From assembly GCA_038233075.1 (NCBI GenBank), contig JBBSMQ010000001.1, positions 1 through 64,000 of the forward strand: a stretch of DNA of 64,000 nt, given 5' to 3'. The first letter of the stretch is position 1, and each line of letters starts with the position of its first letter. Origin of the DNA: Iamia sp038233075. Lineage in GTDB: Bacteria; Actinomycetota; Acidimicrobiia; Acidimicrobiales; Iamiaceae. The notes below the pieces were generated by a model, which ran no database searches, was not told where the DNA came from, and saw only the letters and a program-made list of their open reading frames with translations. Positions 16,381-24,879 of this stretch are shown here, piece by piece. Both the position numbers and the translations under genes were made by a program.

Positions 16381-17721
16381 TCAGACCTGCTTGGCCACCA
16401 CGCGAGCGGCCACCTGCACCGGGTCCCACGTGGAGGAGAACGGAGGGGCGTAGGAGAGGTCGAGCTCGATCACGTCGAACACCGTCATCTCCGCGGTGAG
16501 GGCGGTGGCGGCGGTGTCGATCCGCTTGGCCGACCCCGTCCCGCCCACGATCTGCATGCCGAGCAGCCGGCCGGTGCCTCGCTCGGCGATGGCCTTGATC
16601 GCCATGGGCTCGGCCTCGGGGAGGTAGCCGGCGATGGTGGTGGCCTCGACGGTGGCGGACACAACCGAGAACCCGGCCCGCTCGGCCTCGGCTGTCGACA
16701 GGCCGCTCCGGGCCACCTCGCTGCCACAGATCTTGGTGATGGCCGTGCCCACGACGCCGGGGAAGGTGGCGTAGCCACCGGCCAGGTTGATGCCGGCGAC
16801 GCGGGCGGTCTTGTTGGCCACCGTGCCGAGGGCGATGTGGATGCGACGCTGGGAGACCCGGTGGTAGGTCTCGGCGCAGTCTCCGGCCGACCACACCCCG
16901 TCGACGCTGGTCGCCTGGCGGCGGCTGACGCGGATGGCCCCCCGGGTGCCGAGCTCCAGCCCGGCGTCGGCTGCGAGGTCGGAGCTGGGAGCCACCCCGA
17001 GACCGAGCACGACCAGGTCGGCTCGCACCGGCCCCGACGGGGTGAGGACCCGACCCTCCTCGAAGCCCTCGACGGCCTCGCCGAAGCGAGCCTCGATGCC
17101 GAGGTCCTTGATCGCCCTGATCAGGCGGTCGCCCACGTCGGGGTCGAGCTGGCGGGACATGGGACTGTCGGCCGCCTCGAGGATGGTGACCTTGGCTCCC
17201 CACCGGTGGAAGGCCTCGGCCATCTCCAGTCCGATGAACCCCGAGCCCACGACCACCACGTCGCGGCACTCGAGCTCCTTGGCCTCGGCCAGGAGCTGAC
17301 ACCCGTCGTCGAGGGTCTGTACGCCGCGGATGTGGTCCGAGTCGATGCCGGGCAGGTCGGGACGGATGGGGTGGGCACCGGTCCCGATCATGAGCTGGTC
17401 GAACCCGAGCCGGAACGTGCGCTCGTGGACCAGGTCGCGGACCTCGACGGTGCGGGCGTCGAGGTCAATGGCCTTGGCCTCGTGGCGCATGCGCACGTCG
17501 ATCCGGTGTTCCTGGCGGAACTCGGAAGGGGTCCGGGCCACCAGGTCGTCGGGAGTGTCGACGTCGCCGGCCACCAGGTAGGGGATGCCGCAGGCCGAGT
17601 AGCTGGTGTAGCTGCCGCGCTCGAGGGCGACGATGTCGAGGCTGGGGTCGAGTCGCCGCGCCTGTGACGCCGCCGCCATCCCTGCCGCGTCCCCACCCAC
17701 CACCACCAGCCTGTTGGTCAT
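16381..17721 (-). CDS. CoA-disulfide reductase / NADH oxidase-like flavoprotein
   Basis: 446 residues, class I pyridine nucleotide-disulfide oxidoreductase. FAD motif RLVVVGGDAAGMAAASQARR is at the N-terminus. A single redox cysteine, Cys44 in TSYSACGIPYLVAGDV, matches the SxxxCGxPY active site of CoA-disulfide reductases and water-forming NADH oxidases. The NAD(P)H motif is RDVVVVGSGFIGLEMAEAF, the second FAD motif is VWSAGDCAET, and the dimerisation domain follows. Likely role: keeping CoA thiols reduced, or reducing O2/polysulfide. It is divergent from an Rrf2-type regulator 107 bp away, a plausible regulator. Cytoplasmic. Confidence 0.88.
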   Translation of the reverse strand: MTNRLVVVGGDAAGMAAASQARRLDPSLDIVALERGSYTSYSACGIPYLVAGDVDTPDDLVARTPSEFRQEHRIDVRMRHEAKAIDLDARTVEVRDLVHERTFRLGFDQLMIGTGAHPIRPDLPGIDSDHIRGVQTLDDGCQLLAEAKELECRDVVVVGSGFIGLEMAEAFHRWGAKVTILEAADSPMSRQLDPDVGDRLIRAIKDLGIEARFGEAVEGFEEGRVLTPSGPVRADLVVLGLGVAPSSDLAADAGLELGTRGAIRVSRRQATSVDGVWSAGDCAETYHRVSQRRIHIALGTVANKTARVAGINLAGGYATFPGVVGTAITKICGSEVARSGLSTAEAERAGFSVVSATVEATTIAGYLPEAEPMAIKAIAERGTGRLLGMQIVGGTGSAKRIDTAATALTAEMTVFDVIELDLSYAPPFSSTWDPVQVAARVVAKQV

Positions 17722-17828
17722 GGGCCGAGGCTACCGACCCCCGTCGATGACCCTGCCCCCGGCGCACGGGCGGGTGGGGCTGCCATGATCGGCCCGTGTC
17801 GCTCGTCCCTCCCACTCACGCCTGACCG

Positions 17829-18305
17829 GTGCGCACCACGGCCAAGGTCGACTACGCGGTGCGAGCCGGCGTGGCGTTGGCTCGAGCGCAGGGCGAGGCC
17901 GGCGAGGCGACCCCGGAGCCGCTGAAGGCCCACGTCCTGGCCGACGAGGAGGGCATCCCCCCCAAGTTCCTCGAGTCGATCCTGGCCGACCTGAAACGGG
18001 CCGGCCTCGTGGCCAGCCGGCGGGGCGCGCTCGGCGGCTACCGCCTGGCCCGCCCGGCGTCACAGGTGACGGTGGCCGACGTGATCCGAGCCGTGGAGGG
18101 TCCCCTGGCCGACGTCCGGGGCGAGCGGCCCGAGACCCTCGCCTACCCCGAGGAGCTGGAGACCCTGCAGCGCATGTGGATCGCGGTGCGGGCCAACCTG
18201 CGGGCCGTGCTGGAGGCCACCACGCTGGCCGCGCTGGCCGACGGCGCTCTGGTCCCCGACGTCGACCGGCTGGCGGAGGACCCGGCGGCGTGGGACCCCC
18301 ACTGA
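17829..18305 (+). CDS. Rrf2 family transcriptional regulator without Fe-S cysteines
   Basis: 158 residues from GTG 17829. The Rrf2 winged helix is complete: TTAKVDYAVRAGVALA, EGIPPKFLESILADLKRAGL, VASRRGALGGYRLARP (wing) and VTVADVIRAVEGPLADVRG. IscR/NsrR-type members have three cysteines in the loop after this point; this protein contains no cysteine at all, so it cannot bind a Fe-S cluster and is closer to CymR-like members. Its position, divergent from the CoA-disulfide-reductase-like gene, suggests redox or sulfur control of that promoter (inference). Confidence 0.9.
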   Translation: MRTTAKVDYAVRAGVALARAQGEAGEATPEPLKAHVLADEEGIPPKFLESILADLKRAGLVASRRGALGGYRLARPASQVTVADVIRAVEGPLADVRGERPETLAYPEELETLQRMWIAVRANLRAVLEATTLAALADGALVPDVDRLAEDPAAWDPH

Positions 18306-18479
18306 GGACGGCGGCCGCCACCACCGCTAGCACCGCGGTCGGGACGCTCGGGAGCCGCAACGCCGTGCGGGGTGGACCCTGGGAGGAGCGCGGTTCCAGG
18401 GGCGGGTCTCCGACCGCCTAGCATGGTTGGGAGGTCACCGTCCGGTGGCCACAAGTGCAAAGAGATACAGAGGTCACCC

Positions 18480-18680
18480 GTGCCCACCGGTACTGTCAAG
18501 TTCTTCAACGCTGAGAAGGGGTACGGGTTCATCTCGCGTTCCGACGGCGACGACGTCTTCGTCCACTTCTCCAACATCCAGGGCGAGGGCTACCGCACCC
18601 TCGAGCAGGGTCAGACCTGCGAGTTCGAGGTCGGCCCCGGCCGCAAGGGCGACGAGGCCCTCAACGTCCGGGTCGTCTGA
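18480..18680 (+). CDS. csp: Cold-shock domain protein (CspA family)
   Basis: 66 residues from the GTG at 18480, preceded by AGAGGT. The protein is a single OB fold with RNP1 KGYGFISR and RNP2 DVFVHFSNI, an RNA chaperone that melts secondary structure in mRNA. The sequence VPTGTVKFFNAEKGYGF is the standard opening. The upstream ORF extension to 18372 is not conserved and would be 5' UTR. A strong terminator follows 13 nt after the stop, so the gene is monocistronic. Confidence 0.95.
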   Translation: MPTGTVKFFNAEKGYGFISRSDGDDVFVHFSNIQGEGYRTLEQGQTCEFEVGPGRKGDEALNVRVV

Positions 18681-18693
18681 CCCCCAGCGCCTG

Positions 18694-18731
18694 AACGGGG
18701 GCGGGTCCGCAGCGACGGGCCCGCCCCCGTT
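18694..18731 (+). terminator. Terminator of the cold-shock gene
   Basis: AACGGGGGCGGGTCCG and CGGGCCCGCCCCCGTT form a 16-bp stem (one G-U pair) with a 6-nt loop, beginning 13 nt after the csp stop. Very stable GC stem without a U-tract. It could also act on the convergent gene ending at 18759. Confidence 0.8.
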
Positions 18732-18758
18732 GCGCGTCCGGACGCGAGCGAGGTGCCC

Positions 18759-19097
18759 TCACGCCTGAGCCGCGCCGGGGCCGACGGCGGGCCAGCGCCG
18801 GAAGAACACCGACCGGGCTAGGGCGTCCACCCCTGCGGCTCGGGCTCGCTCGAACAGGGCGTCGTCGACGTGCGGGGCGAAGCCGACCACGGCGACGTCG
18901 AGACCCACCGCCGCATCCAGGGCACCGGGGCGTGACAGGTCGATCACCACGAGGTCGACGGGCCGCTCGGCGGTGGCCAGCGCGTCGGCCAGGTCGTCTG
19001 GAGCCACGTGCGTGACCTGGCACCCCGGTGAGGCCAACCGGGAGCGGTCCATCAAATCGGGCACGGCCGCCACCACCAGCATGGGACGGCGACTCAT
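18759..19097 (-). CDS. Small receiver-like hypothetical protein
   Basis: 112 residues. MSRRPMLVVAAVPDLMDRSR and VDLVVIDLSRPGALDAAVGL look like the beta-1 and beta-3 strands of a response-regulator-type fold, with an Asp at the end of the third strand (VIDLSRP). VAVVGFAPHVDDALFERARA and GVDALARSVFFRRWP give the later strands and helix. The beta-1 acidic pocket expected of true receivers (DD) is not present, so phosphorylation is doubtful. It is coupled by an ATGA overlap to the upstream gene at 19094-19612. I cannot assign a function. Confidence 0.6.
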   Translation of the reverse strand: MSRRPMLVVAAVPDLMDRSRLASPGCQVTHVAPDDLADALATAERPVDLVVIDLSRPGALDAAVGLDVAVVGFAPHVDDALFERARAAGVDALARSVFFRRWPAVGPGAAQA

Positions 19098-19612
19098 CGC
19101 CGCCCCTCTCGCCGACGACGGGCCATGACCACGTGGGCCTTGGCCGCGCCCCACGTGATGCCGGGCTCGTGGAGCGTCGGGGAGACCTCGGCGAAGCTGG
19201 CGGGGGCGAGGTCGTAGGAATCACCGGGGTGCAGCCGCCGGGCCACCTCGTCCCGGGCCACCGGGGCCACCCCCGCCGCCTCCAGCACCGCGGTCGGGTA
19301 GCGGACCGCGTCGCGGACCAGGGCGAGGGGCCCGGTGGGCTGGTCGTCGACGTCGCGGGCCAGCAGGGCCCACACCCGGGCACCGACGTCACGGGCGGCC
19401 TCGACGCCGGCGACCCGGGCCGCCTCCTCGACCGGTGGTGGCGCCGGTCGGCCGGTGACGGCAAGGTGGCGCTCGACCACCGAGGCCAGCACCCATCCCG
19501 GCAGGGCCGCCTCGACGCCGTCGGCCAGCGCCTCGGCGTAGGCGACCAGCGCGGCGCGGTCGTCGGGATCGTCGGCGTGGGGACCCCGCTCCGGGTGAGA
19601 TGCGCGCACCAC
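19094..19612 (-). CDS. Conserved hypothetical protein (172 aa)
   Basis: Helical, soluble protein: RAALVAYAEALADGVEAALP, GWVLASVVERHLAVTGRP, EEAARVAGVEAARDVGARVW and LVRDAVRYPTAVLEAAGVAP. The C-terminal part (FAEVSPTLHEPGITWGAAKA, HVVMARRRREG) looks conserved and basic. I do not recognise a named family. It overlaps the start of the receiver-like gene by four bases, so the two probably act together, and it is divergent from the DUF427 gene just 17 bases away, so their promoters must overlap the coding sequences. Confidence 0.65.
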   Translation of the reverse strand: MVRASHPERGPHADDPDDRAALVAYAEALADGVEAALPGWVLASVVERHLAVTGRPAPPPVEEAARVAGVEAARDVGARVWALLARDVDDQPTGPLALVRDAVRYPTAVLEAAGVAPVARDEVARRLHPGDSYDLAPASFAEVSPTLHEPGITWGAAKAHVVMARRRREGRR

Positions 19613-19629
19613 CGTGCCAGGATGCCCCG

Positions 19630-20127
19630 GTGGAGAGCCCCGTGCCCATCGCGCCCGGACCCGGCCAGGAGTCGGTGTGGGACTACCCCCGGCCGCCCCG
19701 CCTGGAGGCTACGTCGGCCCGGCTCATCGTGGAGCACGGCGGGCGGGTGGTGGCCGACACCACACGGGGGCTCCGCGTGCTGGAGACATCGCAGGCCCCC
19801 GCCTTCTACCTGCCCGAGGACGACATCGACCTCGGGCTGCTCCGATCGGCCCCGACCCGCTCGTTCTGCGAGTGGAAGGGGGTGGCCGCCTACGCCGACG
19901 TCATCGTCGGCCCGACGGTGGCGCCCGCGGCGGCGTGGACCTACCCCGACCCGGTCGACGCCTACGCCGCGCTGGTGGGCCACTGGTCGTTCTTCCCCCA
20001 GGCCGTGGACCGCTGCCTCGTCGACGACGAGGTGGTGCGGCCCATGGACGGCGGGGTCTACGGCGGGTGGGTGACCAGCTCGGTCATCGGGCCCATCAAG
20101 GGCGGACCAGGGACCGCGCACTGGTGA
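19630..20127 (+). CDS. DUF427 domain protein
   Basis: About 165 residues from GTG 19630. The DUF427 beta-barrel signature is clear: RLIVEHGGRVVADTTRGLRV, LETSQAPAFYLPEDDI, RSFCEWKGVAAYADVIVGPT, and the closing AAWTYPDPVDAYAALVGHWS and FFPQAVDRCLVDDE. The conserved Cys and Trp of the FCEWKG motif are present. The biochemical role of DUF427 is unknown. A C-terminal extension (GGVYGGWVTSSVIGPIKGGP) follows the domain. The next small gene starts 28 bases downstream on the same strand. Confidence 0.85.
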   Translation: MESPVPIAPGPGQESVWDYPRPPRLEATSARLIVEHGGRVVADTTRGLRVLETSQAPAFYLPEDDIDLGLLRSAPTRSFCEWKGVAAYADVIVGPTVAPAAAWTYPDPVDAYAALVGHWSFFPQAVDRCLVDDEVVRPMDGGVYGGWVTSSVIGPIKGGPGTAHW

Positions 20128-20155
20128 GCGTCCTCCCGCTCTCCCCCGTCCGCCG

Positions 20156-20455
20156 GTGAGGATCCGGGCCCTGTCGGTCTTCGAGGGCATCGTCTACCAC
20201 TGCTCGCTCATCGACGCGACCCACCCCTGCCGCCCCACCCTCGAGGTCGACGCCGTGCTGCGCCGGGGCGACGCCGACACCGGCCCCCTGCTGCTGCCGG
20301 TGGCCGAGTACGTCGTGCTCGCCGGTGGCCTCGACGTGGCCCGCCCCTGCCTCGATGTCCTCGCGGGCCGGGGCCGGATCGTCGAGCACCTCGACGTGAC
20401 CCACCTGAGCTTCCCCACGTGGACGCCGGTCGACATCGCCCCACCGGGCGGGTGA
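20156..20455 (+). CDS. Small hypothetical protein (99 aa)
   Basis: The GTG at 20156 opens a 99-residue ORF (VRIRALSVFEGIVYHCSLID, HLDVTHLSFPTWTPVDI). It has predicted beta strands and two short Cys-containing segments (YHCSLID, HPCRPTLE) but no known motif. It follows DUF427 by 28 bases, suggesting co-transcription. I do not recognise it; the reverse strand carries no better candidate. Confidence 0.5.
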   Translation: MRIRALSVFEGIVYHCSLIDATHPCRPTLEVDAVLRRGDADTGPLLLPVAEYVVLAGGLDVARPCLDVLAGRGRIVEHLDVTHLSFPTWTPVDIAPPGG

Positions 20456-20567
20456 GCCTCCCTGCGCCCGAGGCCCTCGGGACCCCGGACCCGGCGTCGA
20501 CCGACCTCCTACACTCCCGCCACCGCTTCACCGCCGGGGCGACACACCACCGACGACCGGACCCACG

Positions 20568-22031
20568 ATGCCGCACCCGTCCACGAGCCGCACCCCTCGG
20601 GTCCTGCTCCTGGTCGCGTCGATCCTCGGGCTGGCCCTCCTGGCCGCCAGCGGGCCGGTGGGGGCCCAGGACCCGATCGAGCCCGATCCGGGTGCGCCGA
20701 CCGCGCCGGCGGCACCCACCACGGCCCCGGCCGACCCGACCGACCCGACCGACCCGGCCGACCCGGCTCCGACCACCGGGGCGCCCGCCGACGGCACCGG
20801 CGTGCGGGGCGTGCTCAAGGCCGGGGGCGACCCGGTGGAGGGCGTCCGCATCACCGTCACCGACCCCTCCGGGGGCCAGGCGGGCGAGGTCACCTCCGAT
20901 GCCGAGGGCATGTGGTTCGTCCCCCTGCCGATCCCGGGCGAGTACCAGATCACCCTGGACGAGACCACCCTGCCCGGCGGGGTGAACCTGCGCGACCCCG
21001 ACCGGAAGGTGCTGACCATCACCGTGCAGGGCGGGCGGGCCCGCGCCGCGCTGTTCGGCCTGGTCGTCGGCGATCCCGGGCAGACGCCGGGAAGCGACTC
21101 CGACGGCGGCTTCACGCCGTCGGATCCCCGGCAGACGGCCACGACAGGTGAACGGGTCGCCTCCCGCCTCGTCGACGGCACCGTGTTCGGGCTCATCCTG
21201 GCGGTGGCCTCGATCGGCCTGTCGCTGATCTTCGGCACCACCAAGCTGGTGAACTTCGCCCACGGCGAGATGGTCACCTTCGGGGCCATCGCGGCCTGGT
21301 TCCTGTCCTCCGACGGCGAGCGCCTGCCGGTCATCATCGCCGGCGTGATCACCCTGGGTCTGGGGGTGGCAGTGGGCGCGGCCCAGGAGCTCGGGCTGTG
21401 GCGGCCGCTGCGGAAGCGTCGCACCGGCCAGTTCCAGATCCTGGTCATCTCCATCGGGCTGTCGATCGCGGCCCGCCAGGTGCTGCTGATCTGGTTCGGC
21501 ACCGGCGACCGTCGGTACCGGCAGTACGCCATCCAGCGCGACTCGTGGTCGCTCGGGCCCTTCGACATCCTCGCCCGCGACGCCGCCCTCGTCCTCGTGT
21601 GCATCGTCGTGTTGGTCGCCGTCGCCCTCATGCTCCAGTACACCCGGGTGGGCAAGGCCCTGCGGGCGGTCTCGGACAACCCGGACCTGGCCGCCTCGTC
21701 GGGCATCAACGTGGCGCGCATCATCCTGTTCGTGTGGATGCTGGGGGGAGCCCTCGCGGCCGGGGGCGGCGTGCTCCAGGGGGTGGCTGCCCGCATCGAC
21801 TACCTGATGGGCTTCCAGCTCCTGTTGCTCATGTTCGCAGCAGTGATCCTCGGTGGCTTGGGGACCGCCTACGGCGCCATGGTCGGTGGCCTCATCGTGG
21901 GCCTCACCACCGAGATCAGCACGCTCTGGATCTCCCCTGAGCTCAAGACGGTGGCCGCCCTGGCGGTGCTGATCCTGGTCCTGCTGGTGCGGCCGCAAGG
22001 CCTGCTCGGCTCCCGAGAGAGGGTGGGCTAG
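20568..22031 (+). CDS. livH: Branched-chain amino acid ABC permease LivH with a secreted N-terminal domain
   Basis: 487 residues, about 190 more than a normal LivH. Residues 1-33 form a signal sequence (LLLVASILGLALLAASGPVG), 34-77 a Pro/Thr/Asp-rich linker with repeated DPT/ADP units, and 78-165 a beta-sandwich like carboxypeptidase regulatory domains (GVRGVLKAGGDPVEGVRITV, SDAEGMWFVPLPIPGEYQIT). After a second linker the LivH permease begins near residue 195 (RLVDGTVFGLILAVASIGLS, then TTKLVNFAHGEMVTFGAIAA) and ends LVLLVRPQGLLGSRERVG. Eight or so membrane helices are visible. It pairs with LivM for amino acid or similar solute uptake. Its stop overlaps the livM start by one base (TAGTG). 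Confidence 0.9.
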   Translation: MPHPSTSRTPRVLLLVASILGLALLAASGPVGAQDPIEPDPGAPTAPAAPTTAPADPTDPTDPADPAPTTGAPADGTGVRGVLKAGGDPVEGVRITVTDPSGGQAGEVTSDAEGMWFVPLPIPGEYQITLDETTLPGGVNLRDPDRKVLTITVQGGRARAALFGLVVGDPGQTPGSDSDGGFTPSDPRQTATTGERVASRLVDGTVFGLILAVASIGLSLIFGTTKLVNFAHGEMVTFGAIAAWFLSSDGERLPVIIAGVITLGLGVAVGAAQELGLWRPLRKRRTGQFQILVISIGLSIAARQVLLIWFGTGDRRYRQYAIQRDSWSLGPFDILARDAALVLVCIVVLVAVALMLQYTRVGKALRAVSDNPDLAASSGINVARIILFVWMLGGALAAGGGVLQGVAARIDYLMGFQLLLLMFAAVILGGLGTAYGAMVGGLIVGLTTEISTLWISPELKTVAALAVLILVLLVRPQGLLGSRERVG

Positions 22032-23020
22032 TGGACCTCGCGGACATCCTCGAGAACGCCACCCGCTCAGCACTGGGTCCCTTCGCCGCGGTGCTGGCCC
22101 TGGCCGCCATCGGGCTCAACGTGCAGTACGGCTACACCGGCCTGCGCAACTTCGGCCAGGTCGGGTTCCTCCTGTGCGGGGCCTACGGCACGGCCATCGC
22201 GGTGCAGACGTGGGGCTGGTCGCTGTGGCTGGCGCTGCCGTTCTCCCTGGTCTGCGCGATGGTGTTCGCCTTGCTGCTGGGCGCGCCCACGCTGCGGCTG
22301 CGGGGCGACTACTTCGCCATCGTCACCATCGCCGCGGCCGAGATCCTGCGCATCGTCGTGCGCTCGACGTCGGCCGCCGACGTCACCGGCGGGCCCTTCG
22401 GCCTGCAACCGGACCTGCAGTCGTTCTACGACCTCTCACCGTTCGACGGCGGCGTGCGCTACGGGTGGGGCCAGCTCTCGTTCCCGGGCAACCAGCTCTT
22501 CTCCCTCCTCGTGGGGTGGGCCCTCGTCCTCATCATCACCGGGCTGGTGACCCTGCTCATGCGCAGTCCCTGGGGCCGCATCCTCAAGGCCATCCGGGAG
22601 GACGAGGACGTGGTCCGCGCCCTGGGCAAGAACGCCATCTCGTACAAGATGCAGGCGCTCATCCTGGGCGGCGTCATCGGCGCCGTGGGCGGGATCGTGT
22701 CGGTGCTGAGCTCCTCCAGCGCCGGCGCCAACAGCTTCCAGCCCCAGATCACCTTCTTCGCCTACACGGTGCTCATCCTGGGCGGCGCCGCGACCCGCCT
22801 CGGGCCCATCATCGGGGCCCTGCTGTTCCAGTTCCTCTTCGCCGGCTCCCAGTCGCTGCTGGCCCAGCTCGGTGCCGAGGAGCTGCTCCCCGGCTTCCTC
22901 TCCGGACAGGCCGCGCAGGGCGCGCTGGCCCTCGGCGCGGTGGGGGTGGGCCTGATGGCGCTGCTGGTGTTCCGACCCGAGGGCATCTTCGGCTCGAGGG
23001 AGGAGATGGTCCTTGAGTGA
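22031..23020 (+). CDS. livM: Branched-chain amino acid ABC permease LivM
   Basis: 329 residues from GTG 22031. Membrane helices run through ALNVQYGYTGLRNFGQVGF (the usual LivM GYTGL.NFGQ.GF signature), VFALLLGAPTLRLRGDYFAI and IRIVVRSTSAADVTGGPFGL-type loops. The EAA-like coupling loop is WGRILKAIREDEDVVRALGK, which docks onto the ATPases. The C-terminus ends LVFRPEGIFGSREEMV. Translation is coupled at both ends: its start overlaps livH by one base and its stop overlaps the livG TTG start by eight bases. Confidence 0.93.
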   Translation: MDLADILENATRSALGPFAAVLALAAIGLNVQYGYTGLRNFGQVGFLLCGAYGTAIAVQTWGWSLWLALPFSLVCAMVFALLLGAPTLRLRGDYFAIVTIAAAEILRIVVRSTSAADVTGGPFGLQPDLQSFYDLSPFDGGVRYGWGQLSFPGNQLFSLLVGWALVLIITGLVTLLMRSPWGRILKAIREDEDVVRALGKNAISYKMQALILGGVIGAVGGIVSVLSSSSAGANSFQPQITFFAYTVLILGGAATRLGPIIGALLFQFLFAGSQSLLAQLGAEELLPGFLSGQAAQGALALGAVGVGLMALLVFRPEGIFGSREEMVLE

Positions 23021-23891
23021 CGCGACCTCCATCCAGGGCGAGTGGGCGCCGTCGACCGACGCCGACGACCCGACCGGCGGGTCCAAGCCCGACCCGATCC
23101 TGGTCGTCGACGGCATGAGCCGGGTCTTCGGCGGGCTCACCGCGGTGGACGTCGACCACCTCGAGGTCGAGCGGGGGAAGATCACCGCCCTCATCGGGCC
23201 CAACGGGGCGGGCAAGAGCACGCTGTTCAACCTGATCACCGGCTTCGACCGCCCCACCACCGGCTCCACCTGGTTCGACGGCAAGGTGCTGGGCCGGACC
23301 AGCACCCACCGCATCGCCCGGCTGGGCCTGGTCCGCTCCTTCCAGCTCACCCGGGCGCTGTCCAAGCTCACCGTGCTCCAGAACATGCTGCTCGCGGGGC
23401 AGCACCAGCGCGGGGAGAACATCCTCCTCGGTCTGCTCACCTTCCCGTGGACCGACCAGGAGGCAGCCCTGACCGAGAGGGCCGATGCGCTGCTGGAGCG
23501 CTTCAAGCTCGACCAGATGCGCGACCAGCGGGCCGGCACCCTCTCGGGTGGGCAGCGCAAGCTGCTCGACATGGCCCGCGCCCTCATGTCGGATCCCAAG
23601 CTGGTCTGTCTCGACGAGCCCATGGCGGGCGTGAACCCGGCCCTCACCCAGTCCCTGCTCGGCCACGTGCAGGCGCTGCGCGACGAGGGCAAGACGGTCG
23701 TCTTCGTCGAGCACGACATCGACGTGGTGATGGAGATCAGCGACTGGGTGGTGGTGATGGCCTCGGGTCGGATCGTCGCCGAGGGCAGGCCCCAGGCCAT
23801 CGCCCGCGACCAGAGGGTCATCGAGGCCTACCTGGGCGAGGCCCTCCCCTCCGACGGCGAGCACGAGGCCGACGAGGGGCCGACGCCGTGA
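23013..23891 (+). CDS. livG: Branched-chain amino acid ABC ATPase LivG
   Basis: 292 residues. The TTG at 23013, overlapping the end of livM, is the likely start (SDATSIQGEWAPS), although a downstream start is possible because the first ~30 residues are not conserved. Walker A is GPNGAGKST, the Q-loop lies near VRSFQLTRALSKLTVLQN, the ABC signature is LSGGQRK and Walker B is LVCLDEPMAGVNP, followed by the H-switch VVFVEHDIDVV. LivG-type spacing is normal. Energises transport with LivF. The last residues (DGEHEADEGPTP) overlap the livF start. Confidence 0.93.
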   Translation: MSDATSIQGEWAPSTDADDPTGGSKPDPILVVDGMSRVFGGLTAVDVDHLEVERGKITALIGPNGAGKSTLFNLITGFDRPTTGSTWFDGKVLGRTSTHRIARLGLVRSFQLTRALSKLTVLQNMLLAGQHQRGENILLGLLTFPWTDQEAALTERADALLERFKLDQMRDQRAGTLSGGQRKLLDMARALMSDPKLVCLDEPMAGVNPALTQSLLGHVQALRDEGKTVVFVEHDIDVVMEISDWVVVMASGRIVAEGRPQAIARDQRVIEAYLGEALPSDGEHEADEGPTP

Positions 23892-24757
23892 CCGACGACG
23901 ATCGCCCCGGCGCCGACGGTCCCGACCCCGCCCCCGCAGAGGACCGCGGCACCGACCCCCTCGCCGAGGGGGAGGCTCGGGATGAGGACACCCCGGCCCA
24001 CGCGGAGGACGTGGCCCACGACGTGGCCCCTCGCGACGCCCTGTTGGTGGGCGACGACCTGACCGCCGGCTACCTCCCCGGGGTCGACATCCTCACCGGG
24101 TGCCACGTCGAGCTCGGCCAGGGTGAGCTGGTCGGCATCATCGGACCCAACGGGGCAGGGAAGTCGACCCTCGTCAAGGCGATGTTCGGCCTGGTCCCGG
24201 TGCGCAAGGGGCGGGTGCTGCTCCGCGACCAGGACATCACCGGCCGCCGGGCCGACCAGCTCGTGGCCGACGGCGTGGGCTACGTGCCCCAGAACAACAA
24301 CGTCTTCCCCAGCCTCACCGTCAACGAGAACCTGGAGATGGGGGTCTACCTGCGCCCCAAGTCGCTGCGCGAGCGTCGCACCGCGGTGACCGATCTGTTC
24401 CCCCTCCTCGCCCAGCGAGGCAGCCAGAAGACGGGCTCGCTGTCGGGCGGCGAGCGCCAGATGGTGGCCATGGCCCGGGCCATGATGATGGACCCGCAGG
24501 TCCTCCTGCTCGACGAGCCCTCGGCCGGTCTGGCCCCCAAGCTCCAGGTCGAGGTCTTCGAGCGGGTGGCCGAGGTGAACCGGGCCGGGGTCTCGGTGCT
24601 CATGGTCGAGCAGAACGCTCGCCGCTGCCTACAGATCTGCCACCGCGCCTACGTGCTCGACCAGGGTCACAACGCCTACACCGACACCGGTCACAACCTG
24701 CTCCACGACCCCAAGGTCATCGAGCTCTACCTGGGCACCCTGGCCGCCGCCGACTGA
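23888..24757 (+). CDS. livF: Branched-chain amino acid ABC ATPase LivF
   Basis: 289 residues from GTG 23888, which overlaps the livG stop by four bases (GTGA). An acidic, Asp/Glu/Ala-rich N-terminal extension of ~48 residues precedes the ATPase core, which begins near ALLVGDDLTAGYLPGVDIL. Walker A is GPNGAGKSTLV, the Q-loop is VGYVPQNNNVFPSLT, the signature is LSGGERQM, Walker B is VLLLDEPSAGLAP and the H-switch is VLMVEQNARRCL (Gln-Asn in place of His, as usual in LivF). Last gene of the livHMGF operon; a hairpin follows at 24823. Confidence 0.93.
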   Translation: MTDDDRPGADGPDPAPAEDRGTDPLAEGEARDEDTPAHAEDVAHDVAPRDALLVGDDLTAGYLPGVDILTGCHVELGQGELVGIIGPNGAGKSTLVKAMFGLVPVRKGRVLLRDQDITGRRADQLVADGVGYVPQNNNVFPSLTVNENLEMGVYLRPKSLRERRTAVTDLFPLLAQRGSQKTGSLSGGERQMVAMARAMMMDPQVLLLDEPSAGLAPKLQVEVFERVAEVNRAGVSVLMVEQNARRCLQICHRAYVLDQGHNAYTDTGHNLLHDPKVIELYLGTLAAAD

Positions 24758-24822
24758 CGACGAGACCCCTGCCCGACCGGCGGTGGGGTCAGGGCGCACG
24801 AGCCGCCTCCACTCGACGCCGC

Positions 24823-24863
24823 GCGCGGAGAGGGGCCCGGCGCACGCCGAGCCCCTCTCGCGC
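24823..24863. terminator. Bidirectional terminator between livF and livK
   Basis: GAGAGGGGC and GCCCCTCTC pair, flanked by GCGCG/CGCGC, around a GC-rich loop in the gap between the two convergent genes. It is symmetric, so it can serve both. Confidence 0.6.
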
Positions 24864-24879
24864 TTCGCTCAGGACGTGA

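Noticed and set aside
20725..20772. GACCCGACC-type short tandem repeat in livH
   Set aside because: Encodes the ADPTDPTDPADP linker of the fusion protein; ordinary low-complexity coding repeat.
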